A stretch of DNA of 64,000 bases, from positions 248,001 to 312,000 of the forward strand of contig JAQGEQ010000326.1 in NCBI GenBank assembly GCA_034620365.1, read 5' to 3'. Of the stretch, positions 1 through 10,751 are shown one piece after another. Below the pieces are notes generated by a model that worked only from the letters and a program-made list of their open reading frames with translations, was not told the DNA's origin and did not search any database. How positions within the stretch are numbered: position 1 is the stretch's first letter; every line of letters begins with the position of its first letter. A program made the position numbers and the translations under genes. Origin of the DNA: Pegea sp. RAD2-039 (Eukaryota; Chordata; Thaliacea; Salpida; Salpidae).

Positions 1-605
1 CATTTCAAGAATGGAAATAGATTTTATGATTTCAAAAATTAGTTCTCATAAAAATTGCAATAATTACTAAAAACTGTAGTTTTACTTTCATAATAAAAAC
101 AAAACACAAACATAATCAGTTTTACAAACATATAAAGATTTATCGAATCTTTTGAGGGTAACTAAAAAGTAACCGCGATTTCAATTGCCTTTGTCAACTA
201 TAAAAATTTAATTACTTTCAAAAACTTGTTGAAATATAATAGAAGATGTTATCAAATACATAAAATACAAACTTTGAAAATTAATGAATACAAGCAAATT
301 TTTTAATAGTTTATAAAAACGATTTACGAAAATAACAACATAAGAATACTAACTTTAGTTTAAAGTAAAAAATTAAATGAATAACCTTTATGATTTATTG
401 CAGATTTACAAACTATTTCAATAATAGAGCAATCATTAAAATAGTTAATTACAGCAAAAATTGCAACAACCAGTCAAACAAAAAATTATTATTTCATTTC
501 CTTTAAACTCCAAGATCTTTATATAGTTAAGTTACTTTTTAGTTTAAAAATATTTTTATTTATCCATACTTGAATTGTGAGTAAACATTTACCAGCAAAA
601 TGATT
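1..605. repeat. 3' flank of gene 1, B-type duplicon III fragment
   Basis: This non-coding stretch matches 31500-32159 (3' flank of gene 5) in the same orientation, and matches 46512-47130 and 60232-60830 (3' flanks of genes 7 and 9) in reverse complement. It is therefore the downstream flank usually attached to B-type ZNF genes, although gene 1 has an A-type 5' end. No ORF is supported here. Confidence 0.8.
555..560 (-). promoter_or_regulatory. poly(A) signal AATAAA of gene 1
   Basis: On the minus strand an AATAAA lies about 45 nt after the gene 1 stop codon. The same hexamer sits at the same place after genes 7 and 9, within shared 3' flanks. Assignment is by motif and position only. Confidence 0.55.
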
Positions 606-1820
606 TTACTTCTTACGATTAAAATGAGTTCTTTTGTGGTATGAAAGACTGGAATTTTGACTAAATTTTCTTCCACAAACAGCACATTCATATGGCTTTT
701 CGCCAGTATGAGTTCTTTCATGACTTAAAAGACTAGATCTATGACTAAATTTTCTTTCACAAACAATGCATTCATATGGCTTCTCACCAGTATGGGTTCT
801 TTCATGACATAACAAATGGGTTTTTTGACTAAACTTTCTTTCACAAACAATACATTCATATGGCTTCTCGCCAGTATGAGTTCTTTCATGATTTAAAAGA
901 CTGAAATTATGTGCAAATTTTCTTTCACAAACAATACATTCATATGGCTTCTCGCCAGTATGAGTTCTTTCATGATTTAAAAGACTGAAATTATGTGCAA
1001 ATTTTCTTTCACAAACAATACATTCATATGGCTTCTCACCAGTATGAGTTCTTTCATGACTTAAAAGACTAGATCTATGACTAAATTTTCTTTCACAAAC
1101 AATGCATTCATATGGTTTCTCACCAGTATGAGTTCTTTCATGACTTAAAAGACTAGATCTATGACTAAATTTTCTTTCACAAACAATGCATTCATATGGT
1201 TTCTCACCAGTATGAGTTCTTTCATGACATAACAAATGGGTTTTTTGACTAAATCTTCTTTCACAAACTATACATTCAGATGGTTTCTCACCAGTATGAG
1301 TTCTTTCATGACGTAGAAGACTAGATCTATGACTAAATTTTTTTCCACAAGCAATACATACATATGGCTTTTCGCCAGTATGAGTTCTTTCATGACATAA
1401 CAAATGGTTTTTTTGACTAAATTTTCTTTCACAAACAATACATTCATATGGTTTCTCACCAGTATGAGTTCTTTTGTGAATGACAAGCTTAGATTTGAAT
1501 GCAAAATGTTTGTTACAAACCAAGCATTTATTCTTGTTTTCCAAAGAAGATTTATGGTTACTTACAAGTTTGGTTATTTTTTCTTGGTCTGCTTTTGCAT
1601 TCTTACCAACTTCTTCATATGAGTAACTTCTACTTGGTGTATCTTCTTTTAAACTGTTTAAACTAGCTTGATCAACGTGATTCTTATGCTTGCTATAAGC
1701 TCCACTGGAAGAGTTTTGCAAATTTGTCTCTTCTGCAGTTTTCTTTATAAAACTGTTCTTACGTTCATCCAATGAAAGTTTTCTTTTTCGATTTAGTTTT
1801 TTGTCGTTCATCAAATTCAT
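606..1820 (-). CDS. C2H2 zinc-finger protein, 11 fingers (gene 1, A-type N-terminus)
   Basis: A 404-residue single-exon ORF; likely a nuclear DNA-binding protein. Residues 1-98 are hydrophilic, with a basic NLS-like motif (NRKRKLS, about residues 10-16), and match no N-terminal domain I recognise. The first zinc Cys is residue 99. Eleven consecutive C-x2-C-x12-H-x3-H fingers follow, joined by TGEKP linkers, and all zinc ligands are present. Helix types repeat: [18 protein letters not shown] and AHNFSLLNH recur. The last finger ([10 protein letters not shown]) and the ending HFNRKK-stop match gene 7, as does the 3' flank, whereas the N-terminus matches genes 2 and 8. The gene therefore looks chimeric, joined somewhere in the finger array. 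The ATG was chosen because an AG acceptor lies 15 nt upstream, as in all paralogues. DNA target and function are unknown. Confidence 0.9.
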   Translation of the reverse strand: MNLMNDKKLNRKRKLSLDERKNSFIKKTAEETNLQNSSSGAYSKHKNHVDQASLNSLKEDTPSRSYSYEEVGKNAKADQEKITKLVSNHKSSLENKNKCLVCNKHFAFKSKLVIHKRTHTGEKPYECIVCERKFSQKNHLLCHERTHTGEKPYVCIACGKKFSHRSSLLRHERTHTGEKPSECIVCERRFSQKTHLLCHERTHTGEKPYECIVCERKFSHRSSLLSHERTHTGEKPYECIVCERKFSHRSSLLSHERTHTGEKPYECIVCERKFAHNFSLLNHERTHTGEKPYECIVCERKFAHNFSLLNHERTHTGEKPYECIVCERKFSQKTHLLCHERTHTGEKPYECIVCERKFSHRSSLLSHERTHTGEKPYECAVCGRKFSQNSSLSYHKRTHFNRKK

Positions 1821-1835
1821 TGTTTACTTAATAAT

Positions 1836-1837
1836 CT
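1836..1837 (-). promoter_or_regulatory. Splice-acceptor AG before gene 1 ATG
   Basis: On the minus strand the T-rich tract ttttaaattcag ends in AG, and exactly 15 nt separate it from the ATG. It fits a 3' splice site of a 5'-UTR intron or a spliced-leader acceptor. No matching donor was identified. Confidence 0.55.
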
Positions 1838-2740
1838 GAATTTAAAAATTAAATTTTCATAATTAAAACGTTTATTACAAATTTAAAAAAATACTATTGA
1901 AACAATACATAGTTAATTTAAACTTTTTCTTACAGAGTTATATTCCTTATTAACTTATTTCATGTGATAAAGTTTGTATACAAATTGCAACAGTAAACCA
2001 TTCACGTTTAAACAAAAGTTTTCTAGAAGGCTAAACCATAAGTTTATCATGTTTCACATACATAATAGTATTTATAATGAACTTTGTAAAAACAAAATGT
2101 TCTTAGCCTTTTAAACTTTTAAAACTTTAAAATAGTAAAGAAAAGAAATTTTTCATAAAATTAAGCAAGCTAGAAAATATTACAAGACATCGAAAACAAT
2201 TCAGGATCATGTAACACCAATTGTAATATTTTATCCACATTAAGCCTACAATCAACCAGAAGATGCAAAAGATAATAAAGCACTCCCTTTGAGCAATTTA
2301 TACAACACAGTTGACGTTACCAAGCATATTCTGTTTAAGTATATTTAACAAGATATATATATGTTTAATTCATAAAAGTGATTTATTGATCTTCAAAAAA
2401 GTTTGTAGAAATCATAATTTTGAAAGCATTGTTAGAAACATAAAAATATTTGCACGTGAATTATGATGACAGAGTCAAAGTTCTAGAAGTTTCTGCAGTT
2501 TGGATTTTGTAACTTGTCGATTATTATTTTGATGATTTTACCGTTTTGCTATTAATATTTGTTGTGCATTAAAATTTTTCAGCAATATTGAGTGACTACA
2601 AATCTAAACTTATTAAGAGAATTTGTTAATGCAGCTTGCATTCCATTTTTGTTTCTTTTAACGCAATATAAAAGTATTAATTTTCTAGAAGTTTCTTTTA
2701 AATATTAATAATTTATAAAAGAAATAATCTTATGAAAAAG
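1838..2740. repeat. A-type 5' flank of gene 1
   Basis: This non-coding region is collinear with 11899-12800 and 52397-53310, the 5' flanks of genes 2 and 8, and more distantly with B-type flanks such as 23540-25090. It includes the heat-shock-element block annotated separately. Similarity stops at about 2740, where repeat family C begins. Confidence 0.8.
2370..2705 (-). promoter_or_regulatory. Conserved upstream block with two perfect heat-shock elements (gene 1)
   Basis: The block is shared by A-type and B-type loci and is among the best conserved non-coding DNA between them. It contains TTCTAGAAGTTTC at 2481-2493 and again at 2683-2695. Both fit TTCnnGAAnnTTC exactly and lie about 0.66 and 0.86 kb upstream of the ATG. 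Heat-shock factor binding is known for this motif class; use here is inferred. Confidence 0.5.
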
Positions 2741-3960
2741 TCTTATGAAATAACATTTGTTTGGGATGAGGAATTTACTTTAAAATTTACCAATTTGTAA
2801 ACTAAAATTAATAAAAATAAGTATTTAAAGTTGCTAATACCAACAAGACAGCCAAAATGTCTTAAGGATGATACCTTCCAAAAAGTGAATTTTAAACTAT
2901 TTTTATTCTTGGTATAAAGCTTTACAATATGAGTTAGTATTTTAAAGTTAAAAAAATTAAATAAAATTATTTGCCTCAAATTTGAAATACTCTTATAAGT
3001 TATAATATTTTATAGATTTTTGAGATACACATCGCAAATTTTGTACCGTTGTTTTTTGAATTTTTTTTTGTGAAGATTTATCAATTCTTAATTATTACTT
3101 TGAAATCATTCATAAAACCATCAATGTAACAAATCAACATTTATCAGTACGTTTGATGTATTGAAATTAGATTAAGAAAACTAAGATATAAGAAAGAATT
3201 TAAAAAAGAAATTCATTCTATCTCATTTAGCAACTTATTCCGTTGTTCGAGATTTAAAGATGGAAAACCATCAAAAGTCACAGGCGCTCAAAAGGATCTA
3301 CAGAAATATAAAAAATATCTGACATTAAAATGTAGAAATCCTATATTATTTTGTGAAGAAATATATGTGTCAAGAAATAAGAACAAAAATACACGTATAA
3401 ATCTGACGTATAAGTAATGAAACAAAACGGTTCAAAAATATTCTAGCAATTTAAAGCAATTTTATCTATTAGATTAAAATGGACTGGTAACAAATTAGCA
3501 TTTATTAGTTCTCCTGTTTTACGTATAAAGTTACAAAATAAGGAAAGCAATTCAAACTGTCTTAGCAACTCAATATGTTAATTCTAAGGATGTTAATTTC
3601 AAAAGACCAATCGGGTAAGTTATGGACTAGTACTTTTAGAGATGATTTTATTTCATATAGCATATTATTTATAATAATTTTAGAATATCAACCAATTTTT
3701 TCATATGGTTTTTTATATAAAATCTACATTAAATAAAACCAGAAATCTACAACCAATTTCTAAAATCAAAAAAGTAATGTCAATAAAAAAAGTCCAGATT
3801 ACTAAGAAACGAAAGTTGTAAAATCTAACTGTGACTACAAGAAGGTTCGGAAAAACTGCATAAGTGGTAAGGTTACACAAACCAGCAAAAAATGATTAGG
3901 CAAAGATCATATTATATTAATTGATTTTTAGATAAATTTGTATATAAGTTTCCTTCAAGT
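2741..3960. repeat. Interspersed repeat family C, copy 1
   Basis: The region matches 47630-48850 and 61360-62300 in the same orientation and 29860-31060 in reverse complement. A segment near 3420-3640, with a run that includes ggactggtaacaaattagca, is especially well kept. Small ORFs inside it are not preserved between copies. It may be a decayed non-autonomous mobile element carried along with the ZNF duplications. Confidence 0.7.
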
Positions 3961-4609
3961 TAAAAAGAATTACCTCAAAATTAAGACAGTTACTTACCTA
4001 CGATTAACAAAATAGTAGTAAAAAGTTAAAAGTAGAGATGAAAAAGAATTGATATTAAAACTTAGAAACAACTTTAATTAAAAAACTTAGTTTGAAGTAG
4101 TTTTAATTGATTTAAGAAATTAAAATCTTTTAAGTTTACTAATTAAAATTAGTTTTCTCATTAATTAATATAATAAGCAATTTATTACTGAATTTTAAAT
4201 TTGTTTTATTTATTTAATACGAGCTAATCTTAGGTGGTTGGCCAAACAGGAACAAAATCAAATTTCAATTAATTTGAAATGAAAATGTTTGACTACTGAT
4301 GACTTAACTGACTATATTAAGACTTTATAAGGAGGTTCATACTAAGAAATGAACTTTTCTATAAATAGATCATTCATAATAATGGATAATTAAATTGTTT
4401 TTTAATAAAATTAGTTAGAATAAATATAATTACAAAATAAATAATTGCATAAACATCAGCTATAAACATTAGCTACTAGATAGTGAGATTTTAACAGCCA
4501 TATAACTAGAAAACAACATCTCAATAAACAGATTTATAAATCACTTTTGCTTCATCACCGTCTAAGTTCTTTAAACAACTTTAATTAATCCCATAAATTG
4601 AGAAACTAG
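3961..4609. other. AT-rich intergenic DNA, no gene seen
   Basis: No supported ORF or RNA gene. Part of it (about 4270-4390) is weakly similar to 13055-13160 in duplicon I, including a shared pattern around taactgactatatta. Confidence 0.5.
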
Positions 4610-5050
4610 TTTTGATACAATTCATTATGCTGGATTAGATCAGCCAGAGAAAGAATTCGTTTAACTCCTTTTAAGCCTTGAGCGAGACTAACTGACGGAG
4701 TCTGTATTTTAGTTGTTTAATTTGATGGTACAAATGGAGCTAGTGCGACCTTGGCACTGGTTGCAGTAGCCGCCTTGCACAGCTTCCTCAAGTTATTTGG
4801 AGGTTTATATCGGCTAGTTTAAGTTTTGAGTTAGTGGTTTACAAAAAGGTTGTATAAAAATAAATAAATTAATTTTGGTGAGAAAAGTTTTATTGATTGT
4901 TTTTTTACATCATTTCATATCAATTTATTTCTAGATTTTGCTTTCTAAGGTTCTTAATTTCTAAACAAATTGTTTAATTGAAATTTTAAAATAGATGATC
5001 ACTTTTTTGTCTTGATCACTTTTTTGGTAATTTGATTTTAAGGCATATTT
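4610..5050 (+). repeat. Interspersed repeat family E, copy 1
   Basis: A SINE-sized repeat with diagnostic text such as tttgatggtacaaatggagc and gtttacaaaaaggttgtat. Other copies lie at 5790-6190 (+) and near 26160-26590, 36165-36560 and 41465-41890 (-). I saw no box A/B tRNA promoter, so the class is unassigned. Confidence 0.7.
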
Positions 5051-5084
5051 AGGATTTTGCTTTAGATTAAAGCTGTCAAAGCTC

Positions 5085-5415
5085 AAGAGGAAAGTAATCT
5101 ACAAAAACATTTTGAGAAATTATAATTTTGAAAGCAATGTTGGAAACAAAAAAACTCACTTGCACGTAAAATATGATGACAGGATCAAAGTTCTAGAAGT
5201 TTTTGCTGTTTGGATTTTGTAACTTGTCGATTATTATTTTGATGATTTTACTGTTTTGCTATTAATATTTGTTGTGCTTTAAAATATTTCATCAATATTG
5301 AGTAACTACAAATCTAAACTTATTAAGAGAATTTGTTAATGCAGCTTGCATTCCTTTTTTGTTTCTTTTAAAGCAATATAAAAGTATTAATTTTCTAGAA
5401 GTTTATTTTAAATAT
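5085..5415 (-). promoter_or_regulatory. Solo copy of the heat-shock-element block, no adjacent ZNF gene
   Basis: Collinear with 2370-2705, but no ZNF coding sequence lies nearby. Both elements have lost the third pentamer: 5191-5203 ends in TTT and the copy at about 5393-5405 ends in TTA instead of TTC. It is probably a relic left after loss or rearrangement of a ZNF gene. Confidence 0.6.
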
Positions 5416-5547
5416 TAATAATTTAAACTTATTTTGTCAAAAACTATAAAAATAATATAAAATTAAGCTGAATTTTTTAATCCAGATTTAGTTTTAAAAG
5501 AAAAAACTCCCAAGAAACGATATTTGTACAGTTACAATTTTTTTGAG

Positions 5548-5668
5548 ATCTTTAATCTTCTAATAGAAAAATGAATAAAACTAAATTTTTAATATTATTC
5601 GATTGTTATAAAACCTGACTCATTGCCCCGAGGCTGTTGTTGTTTTGAGAGGAAGTGATGACGTCATC
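5548..5668. repeat. About 120-bp repeat containing a CRE-like palindrome
   Basis: Duplicated at 7288-7409. The shared text includes gaggctgttgttgttttgag. The left copy ends with the 12-bp palindrome GATGACGTCATC (5657-5668), and the right copy keeps TGACGTCA (7399-7406). TGACGTCA is the consensus for CREB/ATF-type factors; function here is speculative. Confidence 0.55.
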
Positions 5669-5789
5669 TTGTGTAATATCAACTGCGCTAAATTTATATT
5701 GTTAAAGTAAACATTCAGCAAAAATAATTTTTTTTTTACTTTTTTTTCATTTGATTTTTGGTAAAATCAAATCCTTAATTAGAGATAAT

Positions 5790-6190
5790 AGTTTCTGATA
5801 CAACAGATGTCAGTGGATTGATTCAACCAGAGAGAGACTTTATTTATTTCCTTTTAAGCTTTAAGTAAGACTAACTGACTGAGTATGTTTTTAATTGTTT
5901 AATTTGATGATGCAAATGGAGCCACTGTGACCTAGGCACTGGCTGCAGTAGCAGCCTTGCACAGTTTCTTGCAGGTTATTAAGGGACTTATATGGATTAT
6001 GTTAAGTTTTGAATTTGCGGTTTACTGAACCATTTGTTTAAAAATAAATAAATTTATTTTGATAATATGAGTTTTGCTCATTGTTTTCTTCATAATAATT
6101 GTTGGTAGTTTATTTTTAGACTTTGCTTTCTGAAGTCTTGGTTAAAAAAAAAACTATTTAAATGAAATTTTAAAAAAGATATAGTATCGA
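5790..6190 (+). repeat. Interspersed repeat family E, copy 2
   Basis: Aligns with 4610-5050. It contains a perfect hairpin, GGCTGC-AGTA-GCAGCC (5941-5956), that is partly decayed in other copies. A 139-aa ORF on the other strand across its 3' end is an AT-rich chance ORF. Confidence 0.7.
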
Positions 6191-6349
6191 TGATTATATA
6201 AAGTTTAACAAATTTTGAGTTGAACGGGAATTGATTTATTTCAAATGAAAAAAAATGAAACTTATTAAGCAAACCACTGACGTAGTAACGGATTGTAACT
6301 ATAAAGAGATTGTTTCTGAGTTGGAATAATGAGTTGGAATAACATCTGT

Positions 6350-7285
6350 TTTTAAATAAAGAATTTGAAGTAAGAAAAACCAGTAAAACTATTTCATTGA
6401 TCGTACTAAGTACAACAAATATTGTTGAAAAAAATTTGATTGTAAATAATAAATAATAAAAACAAATTCCTAAAGTTGGTACTAAAAACAAAAAAAACCC
6501 AATTAACAACAGGATGACACCATTGGAAAAAATAATTTTTAAACAGTCTTTTATCGTGGTATAAAGTTTTCAATTTGAGTTTGTATATTTAGGTTTAAAT
6601 CATTTAAACAAAAATTATTTACTTCAAATTTGAATTAATAATTTAAGTTTTTAAAATTCAAAGATTTTTTTTTCGAAATGCACCTCCAGAATTTCCTATC
6701 ATTTTTTTTTTAAATTTATTTTTTGTTATTTTTTTTTAATTATTTGAAAAACGCTTTAAAAAAAATAAAAACAAATATTGAAACAAATTGCGAAAAACCG
6801 TTACTTGAATAAAATCTTGCGCTTATCAAATCTCTTGTATGAATGGCCGAATATTCATAACATTCATTTACAAGCTTTGCATCTGCTGTTGATTTTTTTC
6901 TCTAACAGCCAGATGACCAGCAATCATATGACAACGAAGCAAGTCATTGATACCGGTTGTGTTGTCAGCTTTTTATGTGGCTACTTCATATTAAGAATTT
7001 CATGGCAAAGTTGTTATAAGGGGGATGTTTAATTAACAAAACATCAGTATTCTATTTCAACCATTATCAAATGAGATTGCTTCAACAAATACTGATGACA
7101 TAATTCAGTTAGTTAGGAGTTGTTTTAATGTTGACTGATTGTAAAGAAGCTGATTGTTAAAGGACTCAATTTATATATATTTAAATATAAGAAACTGCAT
7201 CAAAATTTCAGGATAAAAGTTATATGATATTCACTAAATTGTTAACTGGTTTCAGCAATTTTTTTTCTAATAAAACAGGTTTCTT
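6350..7285. repeat. Interspersed repeat family D, copy 1
   Basis: Matches 18900-19760 over most of its length. Its parts also match 8870-9345, 50580-51150, 62640-62950 and 63120-63440. It includes a perfect 10-bp inverted repeat, CATCAGTATT (7042-7051) and AATACTGATG (7088-7097). The 84-aa ORF at 6778-7032 is interrupted in other copies and is not taken as a gene. Confidence 0.7.
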
Positions 7286-7409
7286 CATCTTTAATCTTCT
7301 AATAGAAAAAAGAATAAAACTAAATTTTGAGTTAATATTCGATTATGATAAAATCTGACTCGATGCCCTGAGGCTGTTGTTGTTTTGAGAGGAAGTGGTG
7401 ACGTCATCA

Positions 7410-7690
7410 TAAAAAATAAATGCTTTTTAATAATTCATTTTATCAACAATTCAATCATCATAATTACTCTCATATGCTACAGTACTGAGTCATTTATTAC
7501 CCAAATGTTTACATCAAACTTACAATTATAGGTTGATAAAAAATTAATTGACTTTTTAATTTTTTTTAAATTTGGAAAAACATCAGATGAACCATATTTT
7601 GCTGTTTGTTTAGCAGTTAGTTTATTTTAAACTTTTTTATTAAATAAGATCTTTACGAACTATTTGGTTTTATTATTTATACGTCATATT
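7410..7690. repeat. Fragment shared with duplicon I
   Basis: Matches 13425-13690 and 53930-54205, for example around tacccaaatgtttacatcaa. Non-coding. The segment exists outside the long duplicon, so it is an older dispersed piece. Confidence 0.7.
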
Positions 7691-7949
7691 TGTTGCTAAC
7701 CCTGGATTGATCATTTTGAGCGATTGAAAATTTTTGATGACCCTAATTCTCGAACTAAAGATCAAGTTGCCAAATTGGTTGGAATTTAATTCTAATTGTC
7801 ATAAACTACTTTAGATAAATCAAACAAACTAATAAAAGTGATTTGTTAAAAGTAATATGTAAAATGGTAATGATTAATATAACAGAAGTAGCAAAAATTA
7901 GATTATATTTTTATTAGTAAACTATAAACGATATTAGTAAACGATAATA
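7691..7949. other. Short intergenic stretch before the LINE remnant
   Basis: Begins with ttgatcattttgagcgattg, which recurs in modified form near 8895 on the other side of the LINE remnant. The flanking similarity suggests the LINE inserted into a pre-existing repeat. No gene is seen. Confidence 0.45.
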
Positions 7950-8815
7950 CTAATTCACCCTTTTTAAGTCATGCCTTTGTAAGCTTCCTCAATGCCAATA
8001 ATCTATCCCAGATGATTACTTTTCCGACCCAAGTTAGTGCTAATACTATGGATCTTCTTATCACATCTAAACCCGAGAACATTATCTACGTTGATCAAAA
8101 AGAACCTTTTGCTTTGACATGCGATCACAATATGATTGAATTCAAGCTCCACCAAACTTTCTCTATGAACATTAAAACGTCAAGCAAAAGAAATTTTTAC
8201 TGTGGAAATTATAACGGTATTAACAAGTTTCTATCAGATGTTGACTGGATTTCTGTTTTCAACTCTTCCGAAAATATCAATACTATTTATTCAAAGTTTA
8301 TTAACATCGTTAAAGAGTCAATCAAAAATTCATTATTTTCTATAGAGCCAACAAAACACCACATTTGCCCAAAAACTTAAAGAATTTACAATATTTAAAA
8401 TATCCTCCTATACAAACAAACTAAAATAGACCCTTCCGTCAAATCTCTGTACAAAGATCTTCGTATAGCTTACAAGAAATCTATTTCTAATTTCTATTTG
8501 GGAAGAGAAAATGCAGTTTTATCTTCACCTAGCAAGAAAACGTTTTTTGGTTTCATAAATCGCAAGCTTAAGGCGAGATCTCAAATACCTCCCCTAATTG
8601 ATAACAGCGACCAGCTTGTGATGGAACCAGAAAATAAAACTGAGTTGCTAAAGAACCAATTTAATAGCGTTTTTATAACCGATGAAGGCAATACTCCTTC
8701 TCTCTCCTTCTCTCTCCTACTCCCACATTCTTACAAATGTCTCTGAGACGGTAGATCTTGACATAACAGTCAATATGGTATCTAAGGCGATTTATTCTTT
8801 AAAATTTTCGAAGAT
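7950..8815 (+). mobile_element. Non-LTR retrotransposon remnant (CR1/Jockey-like), endonuclease end to start of RT
   Basis: Translation of 7953-8380 gives the C-terminal part of an AP-type endonuclease: LSQMITFPTQ followed by NTMDLLITS, a PF pair and the CDHNMIEF signature (family pattern SDHxxI). After a frameshift, 8420-8746 reads as the linker typical of this class (AYKKSISNFYLGREN, FFGFINRKLKARSQIP, LLKNQFNSVF). A second shift leads to VSKAIYSLKFSK, the start of the reverse-transcriptase domain, where the match stops. There is no YxDD catalytic motif and no 3' tail, so it is a dead, doubly frameshifted, truncated copy. Its GC content is higher than that of its surroundings. Clade assignment is approximate. 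Confidence 0.8.
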
Positions 8816-8869
8816 CCTAATTCTCAAATCAAAGATTAATTTATTAATTTTTTATTTTATAATTTATAC

Positions 8870-9345
8870 GTCAGATTTCTTGCTAATCCTGTATTGATCA
8901 TTTTGAGCGCTTGAAAATTTTCGAACATCCTAATTCTTGGACCAAAGATTAAATAGTTAAATCGATTCATTGATCATACTATGTAGTACTGATTGTAAAG
9001 AATAAATAACAAAAACAAGTATTTAAAGTTACTAATACCAACAAAAAAAACAAAATGACTGAAGATGGCACCATTGGAAATAGTAATTTTTAAACAATGT
9101 ATAAACAAAGGTTTTCAATTTTAGTTTGTATATTTAGGTTTAAATCATTTAAACAAAAATATTTACTTCAAATTTGAATTAATAATTTAAGTTTTTAAAT
9201 TTCAAAGTTTTTTTTCCATATGCACATCCAGAATTTTCTATCATTTTTTTTAAATTTATTTTTTGTAATTTTTTTTTAATTATTTGAAAAATGCTTTACA
9301 AAATATTGAAAAAAATTGTGAAATAACGTTACAAAAACGTTAAAA
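8870..9345. repeat. Repeat family D, 5' fragment
   Basis: Aligns with 18900-19270 and 50740-51050 (for example cattgatcatacta and later tagtttgtatatttaggttt). Non-coding. Confidence 0.6.
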
Positions 9346-10751
9346 ATTTGCTATTACATTTGTAATAATATAAAATTATTCTTTGCAGTTAAAATGTTAA
9401 TTATTTTAATAATTATTAATTAACATAATTTATAGTGCTTATAATAAACATTATGATTTTTGGCTAAGATATCGTGTTGATAGAAGTGTTAAATCATCTT
9501 TTCGTTTATCTAATAAAATTTCCAGTTTTCTAATATTGTAAACAATAAACTGAAGTATTTTTGAAACATTTTTTTTTATGACTTAAATTCTACATAATGG
9601 TTTTTTTACGTCATTCACAAACTTGTGCTGATTATTAAAAAACATATTTTAAAGATAAACTAAAAGATTTTCTAAAGAAATTCGGTGAATTTGTAGATTG
9701 TATAATTTAGAGACATCGACAAACTAAAGTTAGATGTTTTGGTCTTATCTTTTTTGCTGAAAGTAATTCAGTTGAAAATGTATTTGTGTTTAGATATACT
9801 GAAAGTAATTTAAGAGAAATGAAATATTATTAAATCTAAATTGACAACTTAAAATAATACTATTATAAAATAGTTTAAACTGAACTTACTGGCAAACGTT
9901 AAGCAATAATTTCTTCTTCTGACGTAATAACTTGCTTGCTAACAAAGTTTAAGAAAATTAGATAATTATTTCAATTTTTCATTAACTCAATCTTTCAAGT
10001 TAGTTTTAACCATTCGGGTAACAAACTGCTTAGTGCTATAGCAGAAGGGATTAATTATGATGTAATATGATTTATTAAAAGTATTTATTTCTAAAATGAA
10101 ATGATAAACAAAATAGCATTAGGTTTGAAAAAAGAGATTTTATGAATTAAAACTTTATTTTCTTGAAATTATTTTGAGTATCTACTGAAAACTGAAGTTT
10201 CAATTAAATAAATAAAAAAAGAATTGTGAAGAGTATTAAGTTGCAGAAATTTAAAAAGTTTTAAACGGATTTGTTAAAACTAAAATCTATCAGCAGTTTG
10301 TGCAGCATTGATTAACTAAGTACTTAAAATTTACATACAGAAGCTTTTTGGTAATAAATAAAGTACAAGAAAAAACTTGTGGGTTTAAAAAAACTTGGAC
10401 AAAGAACGAAATAAGGTATAGTTCGTTTACAAATAAAAAATAATTACCGTCGATCACAAACAATAAAAGAAAAAATAACTTTTCAAATCATTATTATTTA
10501 CTGTAACATACACCATTTGATCATTAAAACAAATATAAATAAAATGAAAATAGCTCAAACTGAAAAAACAATTTTAAAAATTATATTTTTAAACCCTCTG
10601 ATCTTTACAAAGGTATTTATTCATTCTTATAAATTGTGAGTAAACTTTGACCAGCAAAATGATCCCACTTTTTCTGAGAAACATGCATCATTTCATGGCG
10701 TAATCAACTTGAATTTCAACTAAATTTTTTTTTCACAAACAAAACATATTC
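9346..10751. repeat. 3' flank of gene 2, shared with gene 3
   Basis: Collinear and highly similar to 20400-21721 downstream of gene 3, including acattcgggtaacaaactgc-like text and the remains of a final zinc finger beyond the stop codon. An AATAAA on the minus strand lies at 10616-10621. No independent gene is seen. Confidence 0.8.
10616..10621 (-). promoter_or_regulatory. poly(A) signal AATAAA after gene 2
   Basis: Minus-strand AATAAA about 130 nt beyond the ancestral stop. It is conserved at 21587-21592 after gene 3. Confidence 0.45.

Noticed and set aside
1268..1504. Overlapping ORFs inside the ZNF arrays (for example [17 protein letters not shown] proteins)
   Set aside because: These are other-frame or other-strand readings of the 84-bp finger units. 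The C2H2 frame explains the sequence fully.
2743..2979. 78-aa ORF with a similar 75-aa ORF at 30799-31026
   Set aside because: Both lie in repeat family C. Further copies near 47690 and 61420 are shifted or interrupted, so similarity reflects shared repeat DNA rather than a gene.
6090..6509. 139-aa minus-strand ORF
   Set aside because: It runs across the end of a family E repeat, begins in repeat sequence, is extremely rich in F, I, L and N, and has no counterpart in other copies.
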